A stretch of DNA of 34,666 bases from Hofstenia miamia (taxonomy: Eukaryota > Xenacoelomorpha > Acoela): the NCBI GenBank assembly GCA_004352715.1, contig SCFE01000014.1, positions 3,037,867 to 3,072,532 on the forward strand, in the 5' to 3' direction. The notes under the pieces are model-generated. The model ran no database searches. It saw only the letters and a list, made by a program, of their open reading frames with translations, and had not been told where the DNA came from. Position numbers and translations under genes: made by a program. Shown in pieces: positions 1-12,052 of this stretch (positions within the stretch are counted from its first letter, which is position 1; each line of letters opens with the position of its first letter).

Positions 1-30
1 ATATATATATATATATGTATATACTAGTGG
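1..30. repeat. AT dinucleotide run at window edge
   Basis: Alternating AT from base 1 to about 16, continuing as a degenerate tata stretch to about 26. It is a simple repeat with no gene content. Confidence 0.8.
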
Positions 31-220
31 CGTACGTAAGGGGCGAGTATGGTGAAAAATGAATTTTGATTGATTAAATAAAAAAATTGGAAAAATATTC
101 CAAATAAATTAAAAACTAAGATGAGATGAATTTTGAGGTCGATTTTTTTCAATCTCCTCTGTCAAGAAAACCTACGACCATGGGGGTGGGAGGGGGCGCT
201 AGGAAAAAAAGCGTAGTCCA

Positions 221-308
221 ATATGAGGCAAATGTCAGCTTGTGATATTGATGTCGGGCAAAAAATAATCGGGGCGAGTGATCAGTTCGCACCTCTTCCA
301 TCGTTAGT
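221..308 (+). repeat. Dispersed repeat, copy 1 (inverted partner at 15142-15232)
   Basis: The segment from atatgaggca to the cacctcttccatc motif matches the reverse complement of 15142-15232 over about 85 bases, with scattered differences. Shared blocks include gatattgatgtcgggcaaaa and cagttcgcacctcttccatc. It is non-coding, and the full length of the family is unknown. The GC-richer tract at 30-220 may belong to the same element. Confidence 0.75.
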
Positions 309-1026
309 TATTACATTCCAATGAATAAAGAATACTTCTGTTTATAACTTTCTTTGAAGCAAAAAACGATTGTTTGTTCAGGCTACGGGTCATAAATAGT
401 GAAAGAACCTCCAATAAATGACAAAACTTAGTTTTAATTACTTAATTAAGTTAAATACTATAAAAACATTGAATTTGAGATTTTTTCTTGCTGAATTACG
501 GCTACAACAGAGACATCAATTTGTAAACTTCATCAGCAATTGATGATACATGATGGTAATTGAGATTTAAATTTGTTTACCCAAGAATTGATGCCTATCT
601 TATCAACCTTCACCAACTGTTGTCATTTTCATATTTCGGTTGTTTGTAAAAATTCTAATTGAAAACAAATCTCATCTGAAGAAAGAATTTAGACAGAAAT
701 AAAAAATATCGAAATATCTGCTTTTCCAAGTTTGTGACACACTTGACAAAGAGCAATAATAAACTAATTTGTAACAAATCTACTTCATCATGGTGGCTCA
801 CTAAGTTTAACATATTCATAACTTCAATAGGAAATACCAAATTATTGTGGAATTAAGAAAAATTGAAGAAGCGTGCCCTTCAGTATAACAAGCTGAACTG
901 GAACTAGGTCTAAATCAGAGTTCTTCTCAAGTCTTCTGCTTCCGAGCACTGTTTGCAGATTGATTTGGGTCAGAGAGTGATAAATGTCTGGATATGAACA
1001 TGAATGAAGGGATATTTAGTGAAATA
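309..1026. other. AT-rich intergenic stretch, nothing recognised
   Basis: There is no ORF with family resemblance on either strand. The 61-codon minus-strand ORF at 655-840 is low complexity and looks like chance. Confidence 0.6.
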
Positions 1027-1420
1027 CAGTTGAAACCGGTTTTTTCTTACACTGGGTTTTTCTTACTTTCTTATTTTTCTTACTTTTCATTCATGCAAAA
1101 AATTAAAAATTCATCTTTTACAGCTTAAGTCAATTGGTTTTTTCTTACTTCGGTTTTTTCTAACTTATCGGTTCTTTCTTACTCTGTTATCTGCTTTAAA
1201 TGAAAAAATGCGTTCAATTTGAAGTGAGTTTTTCTAACTTTTTGGTCTACTATTTTCTGGTCATAAATTCATGTTAGAATAATTGTCTCTCACCTTCTCA
1301 TTGTCACCACCAAGGTCAGATTCCGCAGAGGTGAAATGGCCTCACCCATTCATATGTTAGAAACATGAGATACTGTATCGTCGAATGCTGACTCATTCAT
1401 TCGGTTTAAAGCTAAGCGAC

Positions 1421-2350
1421 NNNNNNNNNNNNNNNNNNNNNNNNNNNNNNNNNNNNNNNNNNNNNNNNNNNNNNNNNNNNNNNNNNNNNNNNNNNNNNNN
1501 NNNNNNNNNNNNNNNNNNNNNNNNNNNNNNNNNNNNNNNNNNNNNNNNNNNNNNNNNNNNNNNNNNNNNNNNNNNNNNNNNNNNNNNNNNNNNNNNNNNN
1601 NNNNNNNNNNNNNNNNNNNNNNNNNNNNNNNNNNNNNNNNNNNNNNNNNNNNNNNNNNNNNNNNNNNNNNNNNNNNNNNNNNNNNNNNNNNNNNNNNNNN
1701 NNNNNNNNNNNNNNNNNNNNNNNNNNNNNNNNNNNNNNNNNNNNNNNNNNNNNNNNNNNNNNNNNNNNNNNNNNNNNNNNNNNNNNNNNNNNNNNNNNNN
1801 NNNNNNNNNNNNNNNNNNNNNNNNNNNNNNNNNNNNNNNNNNNNNNNNNNNNNNNNNNNNNNNNNNNNNNNNNNNNNNNNNNNNNNNNNNNNNNNNNNNN
1901 NNNNNNNNNNNNNNNNNNNNNNNNNNNNNNNNNNNNNNNNNNNNNNNNNNNNNNNNNNNNNNNNNNNNNNNNNNNNNNNNNNNNNNNNNNNNNNNNNNNN
2001 NNNNNNNNNNNNNNNNNNNNNNNNNNNNNNNNNNNNNNNNNNNNNNNNNNNNNNNNNNNNNNNNNNNNNNNNNNNNNNNNNNNNNNNNNNNNNNNNNNNN
2101 NNNNNNNNNNNNNNNNNNNNNNNNNNNNNNNNNNNNNNNNNNNNNNNNNNNNNNNNNNNNNNNNNNNNNNNNNNNNNNNNNNNNNNNNNNNNNNNNNNNN
2201 NNNNNNNNNNNNNNNNNNNNNNNNNNNNNNNNNNNNNNNNNNNNNNNNNNNNNNNNNNNNNNNNNNNNNNNNNNNNNNNNNNNNNNNNNNNNNNNNNNNN
2301 NNNNNNNNNNNNNNNNNNNNNNNNNNNNNNNNNNNNNNNNNNNNNNNNNN
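1421..2350. other. Assembly gap (930 N)
   Basis: The run of N lies inside the Tigger element. It hides the transposase N-terminus, the DNA-binding region and the first catalytic aspartate. Confidence 0.99.
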
Positions 2351-3164
2351 CCCTCGTTGGCCTACGGTTGGAGCGAGAAAAGCTGCGCCACCCCTGAAGT
2401 ATTGCTCATCGAGGAAAGGATGGATGACTACTGCTCTTTTTACTGACTGTTTGAAAGACCTTGAACTAAAGTTGAAGAATCGGAATCAAAAAGGTCTTGT
2501 ACTGCTCGACAACTGCCCCTCACACAGAGGTTTCGAAGAGATATACGATGGAGTCAAGACGAATTTGGAAGTTAAGATGTTGCCTCCTAACACATCGTCC
2601 AAATTGCAACCTTGTGATCAAGGAGTTATCAGATCGCTGAAGGCACACTACAGAGGAAAGTTGGCCCGTTTGCTGATTCATAAGGCAGCGAAAGACGTGA
2701 GTCTATACGAGGGCTTGCAAATGGTACGCACTGCATGGGCCAACAATGTTACGGAAGACACCATCAAGAATGCATGGCGCAAATCTGGACTTCGGAAAGA
2801 ACAGATTCGAGAAGAGCTGGACGTCGTGATGTCGGAAAATCCCGAATTCAAGCAGCTTGCTGTCATCGAAGACGAAGAGGCGGTCTCAGAGAACATTAAT
2901 CTCGACATCAACTCTTTCATCGATGGCGGAGCGGTGGAGGAGGAGGAGGAGCATGAAGACAATATCGACGAAAAGGAATCGATTGAGAACAGTCCTGCTG
3001 TGCCCCCTTCAGTCTCTGAGTGCCTGAAACTCATGGTTTTGGTGAGCAAACGCTTTATCTTAAGCTCTGGCAATGAGCCAGTTTGTGTCACAGACGTGAA
3101 GCAGGCCCTGATGAGCCTGCCAAAGTCCCAATCGCGAATCACGGACTTTTTTGTTCAAAAATAA
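2351..3164 (+). CDS. Tigger/pogo transposase, C-terminal part (5' end lost in gap)
   Basis: This is the DDE-superfamily (DDE_1) transposase that would cut and paste the surrounding transposon in the nucleus. The frame is open from the first codon after the gap (2352) to the TAA at 3162-3164, with no internal stop. Visible features are KGWMTTALF near the start, then LLDNCPSH holding the second catalytic Asp, then LPPNTSSKLQPCDQGVI holding the third about 35 residues later. An acidic stretch (AVEEEEEHEDNIDE) follows, and the C-terminus is QSRITDFFVQK. The last segment fits the PIP box pattern (Q-x-x-I-x-x-F-F), in line with the PCNA contact reported for Drosophila pogo. The first catalytic Asp and the HTH domains are not visible. 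A start at 2424 would be an internal Met, not the real start. The family is certain; activity is unknown. Confidence 0.92.
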
Positions 3165-3297
3165 CTCCCTATAGACGTTTTTTGTTTGAGTTCGAAAAAA
3201 AGTTCTTTTTCTATAACTATTGGTTTTTATAACTATCGGTTTTTTCTTACTTTTTTTGGTGCAAAAAAATGGTTAGAAAAAACCGGTTTCGACTGTA

Positions 3298-5142
3298 TTA
3301 CGTTAAAATATAAAAGCAGCACTACCGCAAATGTATTCTAAGATGTGAACCCTAGCATGAAAATTGATTCATTTTGAAGAATAACAAAGAAATAATTAAG
3401 AAATTTTATTTGAATATTCAATACAATTTTCATTCAGAAACTTGGTAACAAAATTTTATAGAGGTGAAGCTAAATTTATTGCTTAAAGGAAATACAAATC
3501 CCATTTTCTAAACAATCCCCTTGAAACCCGAAGCTCAGTTAACAGATTTTGCATTCGTTGTGACAAAATTTATCACGAAGAAGTTAAATTGAGAAATATA
3601 TTACCATGACTGATAACATATTTTCCGGGATACAGATATTCTGCAACAGGAAATATTAGTGTGCCACGTGAGAGTTTAAAGATAAGAAATCATTGATCAA
3701 ACGCTAACTTTCACAGTTTACAACTACGACAGTATTTATTAACAAATAGAAAACACTTGAAACACTATCCCCTCAAGCATCAAATTTGACAGAACTTAAA
3801 CTAAGATTTTTTAATTAAAAGCTGGGCCTATTCACATTCGCAAAACTATGTAAATGTACATTTCCTAAATGTTCTATAAAAAATTCATCTGAATTCTAGT
3901 GAACTAGAAAAGGACTTGATTAGGGCAAAATCTCACCTTAAGTGGACCTTGCTATTCATACATTTGTGATATCTTCACACAACATTCACAAAGGATTGAA
4001 TTTGAGATTTTGCAAAAAATGCACATCTTGGGAATGTTAGACACTGTTGCAAATAAGTGTCCTATTCCATATATTTCTTAAAGAGATGCTAGAATACTGC
4101 CTAGTTTGGGGAACGTTGACCTTATGATTAAAATCGAACCAGACTTGTCAGCATGGTCTCGATGAAGTAATGCAAAAATACTTGGAAGCAACACACATTT
4201 GACAATTGAGGGATAAGTGCTCTTACAAACTGGGCCAATTAATTAAAACTTACAACTGTAATTGCACCTGGACTATTTCATAATAGCTGTAACAATGTTG
4301 ACGCACGAGAACACATTTACTTGGTTATTTATAAATGTCTTTAAATTTGTCTTAAAATGGTGTGGATTTTTCAGCCCTCAAAATAAATGCGATCACTCAG
4401 TTTCGGCTATAAACCAACTCTGGTTTTTTCACAAATTTGAATACAAAACGTGAACTCTACTTTTGAATGTTATTGGATGTATAAACATTTAAAACCATAT
4501 CCACAAGAGTTAAGTAAATAAAAAATGACAAGCCAAACTGAAATTGTTGAAATTGGACTATATAGTTTTCAAATACATATAAAATAGTTAAATTAGTTGT
4601 GAAATGGCTCTATGATACGTCATGAAGTCAAAATGACACATTAAATAAACATCGTGAAACATATTTACAACTTCAAATAATAAAGAACAGTGTACAAACA
4701 GTTCATATGTCTTCAAAATGACATAAATATGCATTATTATACAGATTTTGCAAACTATATTGTTCGTATACAATGTTTTTTAAGAAATTGGACGATGATG
4801 CAAATATTCCGCATATATTTTGTATACATGTAGCCAACTATTACATTTGCCAAAAACTACCGAAATAGTTAAAATATTTAAAAATAGTTAGTGTTAAAAT
4901 GAACAGATTCTCGTGTTTCCTGATTTACTTGACATTTTAAGCTTTTGTTAAGAAACCATTTTTTCGGTTCCTAGTGATTATGATACAGACTACATGAAAT
5001 AAAATTGTTTGTTCGGCAAATCGTAATACTATTCGTAATACTGTAGCTTTTCTGAAAAATAGGAACAAGTTTGGTATGTAACTCTTCAACTAAAACACGA
5101 GACCAATCAATTAAATTTGATGATCAAATATTCTATAAGAAC
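3298..5142. other. AT-rich region downstream of TRPM, nothing firm
   Basis: There is no recognisable protein on either strand. Because TRPM runs leftwards, its missing last exon(s) and 3' UTR should lie here or beyond position 1. A minus-strand stretch of about 37 open codons after an acceptor-like tttttcag near 5055 shows no TRPM resemblance, so I did not call it. Confidence 0.5.
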
Positions 5143-5295
5143 CTGTAAGTAGAAGAACAGTAAGATTCAAAAATTCGCAGCCGCTCCACCATGCTTGAAG
5201 TGAGGGAAAGTGCATTGTCAGGAGAAGATCTAATGAGGTTGATGATTGATTCTAAAATACTAAAAGGAGGCGGCAGCACGGGTTTATCAGCATAT
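5143..5295 (-). CDS. TRPM: TRPM exon 3: post-S6 TRP-domain region
   Basis: The acceptor is ctttttatttag, AG at 5297-5296. The exon reads YADKPVLPPPFSILESIIN, the proline-rich segment that follows the TRP helix, then RLRIFESYC. The likely donor is ACAG|GTTCTT (GT at 5142-5141), because the frame otherwise stops three codons later. That leaves phase 2 for a following exon that I could not find. Intron 5296-5466 is 171 nt. The plus-strand ORF over this exon is a shadow. Confidence 0.85.
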
Positions 5296-8200
5296 CTAAA
5301 TAAAAAGCATAGGTCCAAAGACAATTACTTACAAAAGTTAAATAAAAAAATTAAAGATAAGAATGATAGCATCTAAAATCAACATAAAATATGACTTCTG
5401 ATATATAGCGTAATAGTAAATTACTCCTTAGAAATTATTAATTCAAAGGCAAATCTAAAAGCCTACTCTTGACAAAGAAGAAACATTTCATTCTTCCATT
5501 CAATTGTAGCGTTTTCTTGAACTTCTTCATAAATATGTCCGAATATAGCGATGAGTAAGTTAAGAATCAACACATTTCCTATAAGAAGATAGCAAGCCAA
5601 AAGCCATATGGTAAGAGCTCCCTGGAACTCACTACCAACAAATTTAACATCATCGTTATTGCTTCGTTGGACTAAAACCTCAAGAAAGAGTTCACCAAAC
5701 ATTTGTAATGAGGGAATTAATACAACAAACTCTAAAATATCAACGAATTGTGCTTCCACCAAAGTGTTTGTGTCGAAAATAAGAGCAATTGTGCAGAATC
5801 CATAGCCCAGAAGGAAGACTACCAGGACAGTAATGAAGATTAACATTTCAACGAACATTTTACGCATCATAATCCACAGTGGTCCAAGTCGTGCAACTGC
5901 CTAAAATAATAACTTTGTATAATTCTCTTGAAAATATATAATAATTAGAAATTCGCGTTGTTCACAATTTGTGACAATAATGAGACTGAATAGGAATGCA
6001 CATAAATTGAAATATATTACACTGCTGGGGTTTTCAAACATCAGGTTCCTAAAAATTCATTCGGAATATATTTACAATAGCTTATCTACGAGCAAAAAAG
6101 AAAACATTTAAATTGCAAAACACCCATTAAAGCATAGAAAGAGAGTGACACGTTGATAAAATGCTAAAAAGTTATTATTCATAAATTTGATAACTTATCT
6201 AATTAACAGTAACTAAGATCAGCTGCAAAATGTATTTGGTCAGTAACAAACACTGCAATTCTGGAAGAGGTCCAAATCTTAATGATTTTGTTAGCTGATG
6301 TTTTTAGAGAAACTAGGAAATTATCAACTGGTTATATAAAATAAAGAAAAAGATTGTTAAATATTTATGAATCAGCTTGAAGACGATTATCAAATTAGAA
6401 ATAAAATTAGAATACATACCTGATACAAACGAATGACACGAAGCCAAAGAAGCATTGTGACAGTACCATACAGAACAGTGCCAACCTGATATTCCTCTAG
6501 GGTATAACAGGCGTAGGCACTGAACAAAAATGTGAGATAGCACGCATCGATAACATTCCATTCCGACTTTAAATATTCTTTCACTTTCTTCTTAATGGAA
6601 GCATCTTCTTCAGCGAGTTGCCTGAGTTCTTCAATTGCATAGGTCAATGCGATACAGAAGACAATCGTTTGATGATAAAATGTATGAGCTTCATCCGATA
6701 AGTGTAAAACCATCCAGGAAAAATAAAACAAAAACAACAAGTACGCAACAGAATGGGTCACAAATTTGGTCACTGGGGCAGTATAAAACGTCTTTGCTTT
6801 AAAAAAGAACGAATGCTTAACTTGAGAATCGACTTTTTTACTAGAATCAGCTATTTTGAAACTTACAACATTGAGTTCATTTTGACTTTGCGTTGAATTT
6901 GGTAAAAATGCAACATTGGCATCATTTTCCATTAATTCTTCTTTGTCAGAAATACAGTTTTCATCGAATCCTTCATCAACGTCATCTTCAAGCTCATTAC
7001 CTCCAGCATCTTCGACATCATCTGCAAGTATTTCAAGATTGTAAATTGAAAACGGATTAATTAATTTGTATATGGTTTGCGGAATAGTTATGCGCATACA
7101 GCTCTTCCATTCACTTTCGACACAAGCTTGAACACAGGGAGTAGCTAAAAAGTTTTTGCAATTCGCTAAAACTGAAACATCCATTCTAGTTTTATTTTTC
7201 CAAATAACACTACGTTGCCTTACTAATAATTTCGCCAATTGACGATCAGTTTTATAGCATGTATCAATTACTCCTGTAGCTAAATCTTGATATTCAGCAG
7301 AATTGGCTAAGAACACCGGCTCAAAGACGTCTTCACCAGGCCATAACATAGAAGCAAGTGATTGCCAAATTTTTGAGCATATTAAAGCAAGCATAATAGG
7401 TTCCTTTGCACGCGACCAAAAAAACAAAGAGAGTTGCATTCTATTAGCTAGAACTGCCCAAATACATAATTCTACGAAAGGAAAGTCGAAAGTAGAACCT
7501 TTTTTATCTCCAACAGTGTCAATTTGTGTACCTTCGGCATTGACATCCGAACCGTGATCAGTTCCTGTAAGAAGCCTCAAAAGCCGGGCAACATCCATAA
7601 AATCGTATTTCATTTTAGGGTTCTTGCCTTGAATCAACTTCCGTCTTTTCTTAGTTAATGACTTGTTAAGAAGCCAAGCCAATACTTCATTACTATGAGC
7701 AGCATAATTATACAAAAGCTGCAACCTTTCTCGTGTAAGAAAAGATCGCATCACATAACCGTTTTCCATTAATAACTTGATAAAATCTTCTTTGCCATCA
7801 ATGATGGCGCGAAGCATCAAAATTTCTGCTCTATGTCCTTCTATGAGTTCCGGAGTAGCGTATGATTGAGCTACATCCACTCTATTCCAGCAAAGACAGA
7901 GTTCTAAGGGATCTTTAATATCCATATATGCTTTTAACAGAGCTTGCAAAACTGCTGCGTCTAATTCTTCAGCCCCAATACGCGACGTTGAACGCCAAAT
8001 TGATATTTCACCCTCAAGGCAAGCTTCCAATGCGAATATAATTTGATCTTCTCTTTCTATTGCTTGTGGCCAAATTTCTACAATTTTATCGTGAAGGGCT
8101 GAACGAGAGTTATCATTCAAACGCTTACTGTCTCCACTTTTACTTCGAAGGGTAAATGCAATTAGATCGGCTGCACCCCCAGTTCCTTCACAGACAACTA

Positions 8201-9053
8201 TTGGAACTTTAGCGTGCATAATATTGATCATATTTAAAATAGCATGTTCACTACCCCCAACTAAAACAATAACAGTTGGTGCACAGCATTTTCCAGTGGC
8301 ATTAGGCGCAAATGAAGCTTCTAACTTAGATCTTATACGCCATTCTGCATCAGGTTGTCCTCTTATTCCGCTATCAACAAATATGAAATAAGAATGATTA
8401 GGATCCAGCGCTAACTGTCCTTGGGCAGATCTTTGCCTCACACGATAATAAAATGGTGCGTCAGAACCATAATCAGATACATGCTTTTCCATAATTTCAT
8501 GTCTATCAATCATGCCCCAGGTGTTAATACCGAAGCATTTCAGAATATTAGTAGGCTTTCCAACCCATTCAAGATAAGTGGACTGACGCGCTGCTTCTCC
8601 GACAACTTTACTTAGCCACTCATTTGTTCCACTGGTAATCAGCCAACTATGTGCGTTTGAAACAGCTTTTGTAATGCCTTCCTTAATTCTTTCCTTAGTA
8701 AGTGGATCCAGACGAGCTGCTTCACCACCACCAATTAAAGAAATTATTAGTTCAGGTGGCTCCAATTGCCATTGTTGAACCATAAATCGTTGTATTTCTA
8801 ATGGGTTTGCATGATCACCGATCGTTACAAAATCAAACGGTTTGCTGTTTCCTTCAAGATCACTTGAAAATACAATTTTACCATAATTTGGCTTATTTTG
8901 TGTAGGAGGAGCCTCTTCTGAATGAGGCATTTCATTTTCTGTATAACCACAGTGTTCACAGCGTTCTTTGCCATCACCAAATTTTAGAGTACTAGATGCC
9001 TCAAACAGTTTACAGCATACCTTTCTATTGAAAAGTGACGTGTACTCCGTCAT
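5143..9053 (-). CDS. TRPM: TRPM-family cation channel (three exons, C-terminus not found)
   Basis: The joined exons 9053-6420, 5900-5467 and 5295-5143 give about 1073 codons. The family forms tetrameric, Ca2+- or Mg2+-permeable channels in plasma or organelle membranes. Domains in order: an N-terminal motif with CEHCG (residues 1-45); a SLOG/TRPM homology region with LIGGGEAARLDP and CFGINTWGMI (about 70-330); further homology repeats; an acidic linker (about 655-705); S1-S4 (about 755-875); then S5, pore and S6 in exon 2; and a TRP-domain-like DKPVLPPPF in exon 3. Splice phases match at both junctions (0 and 2). The start at 9053 is the first Met after an in-frame TAA at 9081-9083. Only two introns in this length is few for an animal TRPM. 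The C-terminal coiled coil and any enzyme domain are not in sight, so the gene is partial as annotated. It is divergent to CHD1, about 5.2 kb away. Confidence 0.93.
5467..5900 (-). CDS. TRPM: TRPM exon 2: S5, pore loop, S6
   Basis: The acceptor is ttattttag, then AVARLGPLWIMMRKM, the usual S4-S5 region of TRPM. S5 is EMLIFITVLVVFLLGYGF. The pore helix and filter region reads LQMFGELFLEVLVQRS, and S6 is LLACYLLIGNVLILNLLIAIF. The exon ends in LLCQ plus two bases (GA) before donor GTAGGC; the A from exon 3 restores a Glu codon. The outer pore loop after the filter is short and has no cysteine, unlike TRPMs with a Cys pair there. Confidence 0.94.
6420..9053 (-). CDS. TRPM: TRPM exon 1: SLOG domain, homology regions, S1-S4
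   Basis: This 878-codon exon ends LWLRVIRLYQ, followed by a good donor (CAG|GTATGT, GT at 6419-6418). It holds the nucleotide-binding-like SLOG fold (IIVFSSD-like entry, then GGGEAARL, SSYFIFVDSG-like strand and VGGSEHAIL). S1 is SVAYLLFLFYFSWMVL, S2 is IVFCIALTYAIEELRQL, S3 is WNVIDACYLTFLFSAY and S4 is YGTVTMLLWLRVIRLYQ. The conserved APVTKF lies just before S1. No internal stops occur. A single 2.6-kb exon for all this is unusual in the family. Confidence 0.95.
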
Positions 9054-12020
9054 ACTAAATATTAATGAAATTAAACAAAATTACAACTTAAAGAAATGCA
9101 ATGAGTTTGTATAAAGTGGTCATCTAAACAAATTAAAAGTCAAAATTATTCCAGATATCAAAACATAGTTTTCTTCACTGACACATGCATTGAACATTAT
9201 TCAATGTGGGCATGTCTAAAGAACAAAAATGCAAAATACATCCTAATTCAATTATTATGTCACTAATTTAATCAATTATACGCATAGATTGTATAAACGG
9301 TAATCCATTTTAATTTTCATTTGGAAAATGAGCTATGATTTTTACAATATTTTTTTGTTTAAGAATTACTAAAAATAATTTGACTGTAAAAACAGTTTTC
9401 AATAGAAAAAGTGAAAGACAGTGTCAAAAAAGGCATTCTACTTGTAACAACTATGTGATATTCTCATAGTACACCTGACGAAAAAATTACAATTGAGTTT
9501 TTTGAGTATTTATTTAATGTTTTTAATGAAAAATGGTAAACCCACGGTTTAGTGTCGTATAATAAACTTTAAAATATATTTATTAAGATACTCTGCTATT
9601 TTATACATGAAGGTAATTTTTGTATTTCAAAATATTGGCCGTGCCGAATCTGTACCTAAATAACTCTGCCTATTAATACCCATACCAGAAGTCAATTATC
9701 CCGTCATGAAATGATAATCTATGAAAAATGTGAGATTGCAAATTTAGGTTAAACAGGATCGCTGTCATTACGAAGTTATCTAAATTCAAGCATGACAGAA
9801 AATGTTTTATTGAGAAACAAAGAAAATTCTTTAAAACGTCCTATTTCAATTTAAAACATGTTTTTCAGAATAAATTGAGTTAATATGTCTTTAAGAACGC
9901 ATCTAAAGTCTATAAAATATTCAGAATCTAGTTTTTTTTCATGCCCTCCAACCCAATGCAATAAAACACAACCAATTTATCTGTGCTTTACCAAAAGGTG
10001 ACAGCAAGAAATATAATATAGTATTAATTTAATGCTTAGAAGCTATAGGCAATTGTAAAAATTACTTTGATTGCACTTTGATTTAAACCAACCGATTTAA
10101 ATCACTTGATATACAATAGATAGCCTGTTTAACATAATTTATCAGTTATTGACGAATATATTTTTAACTGAATCTATCGGTATTTTGATATATATATATA
10201 TATATATATATATCAAATTAAACAATAAATATTTCTTAATACATTCAAATATTTACAGTATGATATCCATGCCTTCTTTGCTTTGAATAAGTTCCAGTTT
10301 TTTCATTATTGATTTATACATTATTCTACACTTAACATGAAAATTACATACACAGAAATTTTCAAGAAAAACATATTTACAGGCAATATTACAACGATTA
10401 TATTTAACCCCGTGGAACCCCACGTGACATATGCGTAACATTGTTTTTGGTGAGGAATATTTTAGAGATGTTTGGCAATTTTTTCTGTACCAAAATAGAG
10501 TGTTGAATAATTGTAAAAAAGAAAAATTTGATTGGTTTCGTTCTCTAATGCAATTCAAATCCTAACCAAAACCGGACGTTGAAATAGCCCAATGTTGTGT
10601 AATCTTGACATTCTATGAAAAAGGTTTTGTGGATTTTTGTATTCTAAATGTTGTAGATGTATGTTAGATGTTGCGTAGTGCCCTTTTTTACTATTACTCC
10701 GCGAGGTATATATTTCACTGTAATCATGACAATGCTTTCACTCAACATTTCAAAAAATCAACATAACACGAAATAAACATTTCTATAACTTAATTTTTTT
10801 ATATAGGAATTATTTTAGCAATTTATTATATAAAAATATCATTCTAATCCAAAAAATTTTATTCATGGAACATTTGAAACAATATGTTACTTAGTGTGAT
10901 GCTCTAAAAAACTGTCACTGTTGGTATTTAGACATAATGCAACAACACGTGAATGGACTGTTTACATGTATCTGATTTCCAATGAACCTCAGTCATATCA
11001 CTTTTGGTTAGAAGCTTTCAACTTTGAGCAATTTCAAGTGATTAAAATATCAACAACTTTTCTCAACAAGTATAAAAGGTATAAATCAGCACAAGCATTA
11101 AATCACAGAAATAAAAATAAAAGTACAACATTAACATTAGACATGGAAACATCGATTAAAAATTGCTACTTGATTTATTCCAATCATACAAAAAGCACAG
11201 CAGACATTCAAATATAATTGAATGTATACGCTATATAGTTGACCAATTGTTAAACTTTTAAAATACCATACATATATATAAATTTCATTATTTTATGTAG
11301 TTGGACCTCTGCTTAATCATTACTTATTAATAAATTACTTCTATATAGCCCAATTTTTGTTTATGTTTACAATTGTGATTAAGGGTGAAAAAATAGAATT
11401 GAACAAAACTGATAGAACCCACTTAAATTAAGATGTGCTTTTATATTCGAATTCACAAAAAATAGTAAAATATGAATAGTACATCAGTGAATAGCAAAGA
11501 AACAGCAAATGTTTGGGAAATGTATTTCATTAAATATCTGACAAGAAAACCGCATTTATGACAATAAGTCTTTCAATATTACCATTAAATCGTTGAATGT
11601 CTGCTTTTCTATGAAATGCGATTTCACAGATATCTATCTAAATTGCGAAAAATGGCATCAGTATGTCTTGCTCACAGTAAGTCCATTTACCCTGATTTGA
11701 AAATAAAATAACAAATATTCACGAAATTATAACTTTGTAGCATTTAAACCTTGCTTCTCACATATGTTCTGTAAATAAATTTAGATAAATTAAAATACTA
11801 AATATCATACACTTGAATGTGAATGTCCAGTGAACAAATGCAATTAACTTGAAATTTGTAATAATAAAAATCTGATTTAGTTTCAGTTTCAAATGCATTT
11901 TTTCGAAGTCTATTATTGATTCTTACTTACTCCTGGATTAAATGTAAATAAATTTAAAAAAGAAAGCTATTATTTACAAATATACAATTCAATTTAATGT
12001 AAGCAAATATAAGCATTTTT
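9054..12020. other. Intergenic region between TRPM and CHD1, left part
   Basis: The region is AT-rich with no recognisable coding sequence. It should hold the TRPM promoter and 5' UTR. ORFs of 98-101 codons at 10253-10558 (minus) and 10921-11217 (plus) have AT-driven composition and no family motif. Confidence 0.55.
10183..10217. repeat. TA microsatellite inside a perfect palindrome
   Basis: A TA run (about 10189-10213) is bounded by TTTGATAT on the left and ATATCAAA on the right, so the whole block can fold on itself. Confidence 0.75.
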
Positions 12021-12052
12021 ACCTCCGCCAAGGAGGTTATGTTTTTGGTACG

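Larger units (their letters stand above)
1027..3295 (+). mobile_element. Tigger/pogo-type DNA transposon
   Basis: The left end starts CAGTTGAAACCGGTTTTTTC at 1027. The right end, read as reverse complement from 3295, starts CAGTCGAAACCGGTTTTTTC, so the terminal inverted repeats differ at one base in the first 20. A TA dinucleotide lies directly outside each end (1025-1026 and 3296-3297), the target duplication expected of the Tc1/mariner/pogo superfamily. The subterminal regions carry repeated ggttttttcttac-like blocks (about 1035-1250 and 3225-3255). The interior encodes a DDE transposase whose first half falls in the 930-base gap, so intactness cannot be judged. Apparent length is 2269 bp including the gap. 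Confidence 0.92.

Noticed and set aside
2678-3142. 154-codon minus-strand ORF opposite the Tigger transposase
   Set aside because: Serine runs mirror the acidic codons of the real gene; it is an antisense shadow.
4950-5060. Possible next TRPM exon on the minus strand after tttttcag
   Set aside because: About 37 open codons but no resemblance to the TRPM C-terminal region, so not annotated.
5191-5376. 61-codon plus-strand ORF
   Set aside because: It lies opposite TRPM exon 3, which has family motifs and phase-matched splice sites.
10921-11217. 98-codon plus-strand ORF in the intergenic region
   Set aside because: AT-driven composition, no motif and no splice context; it fits chance.
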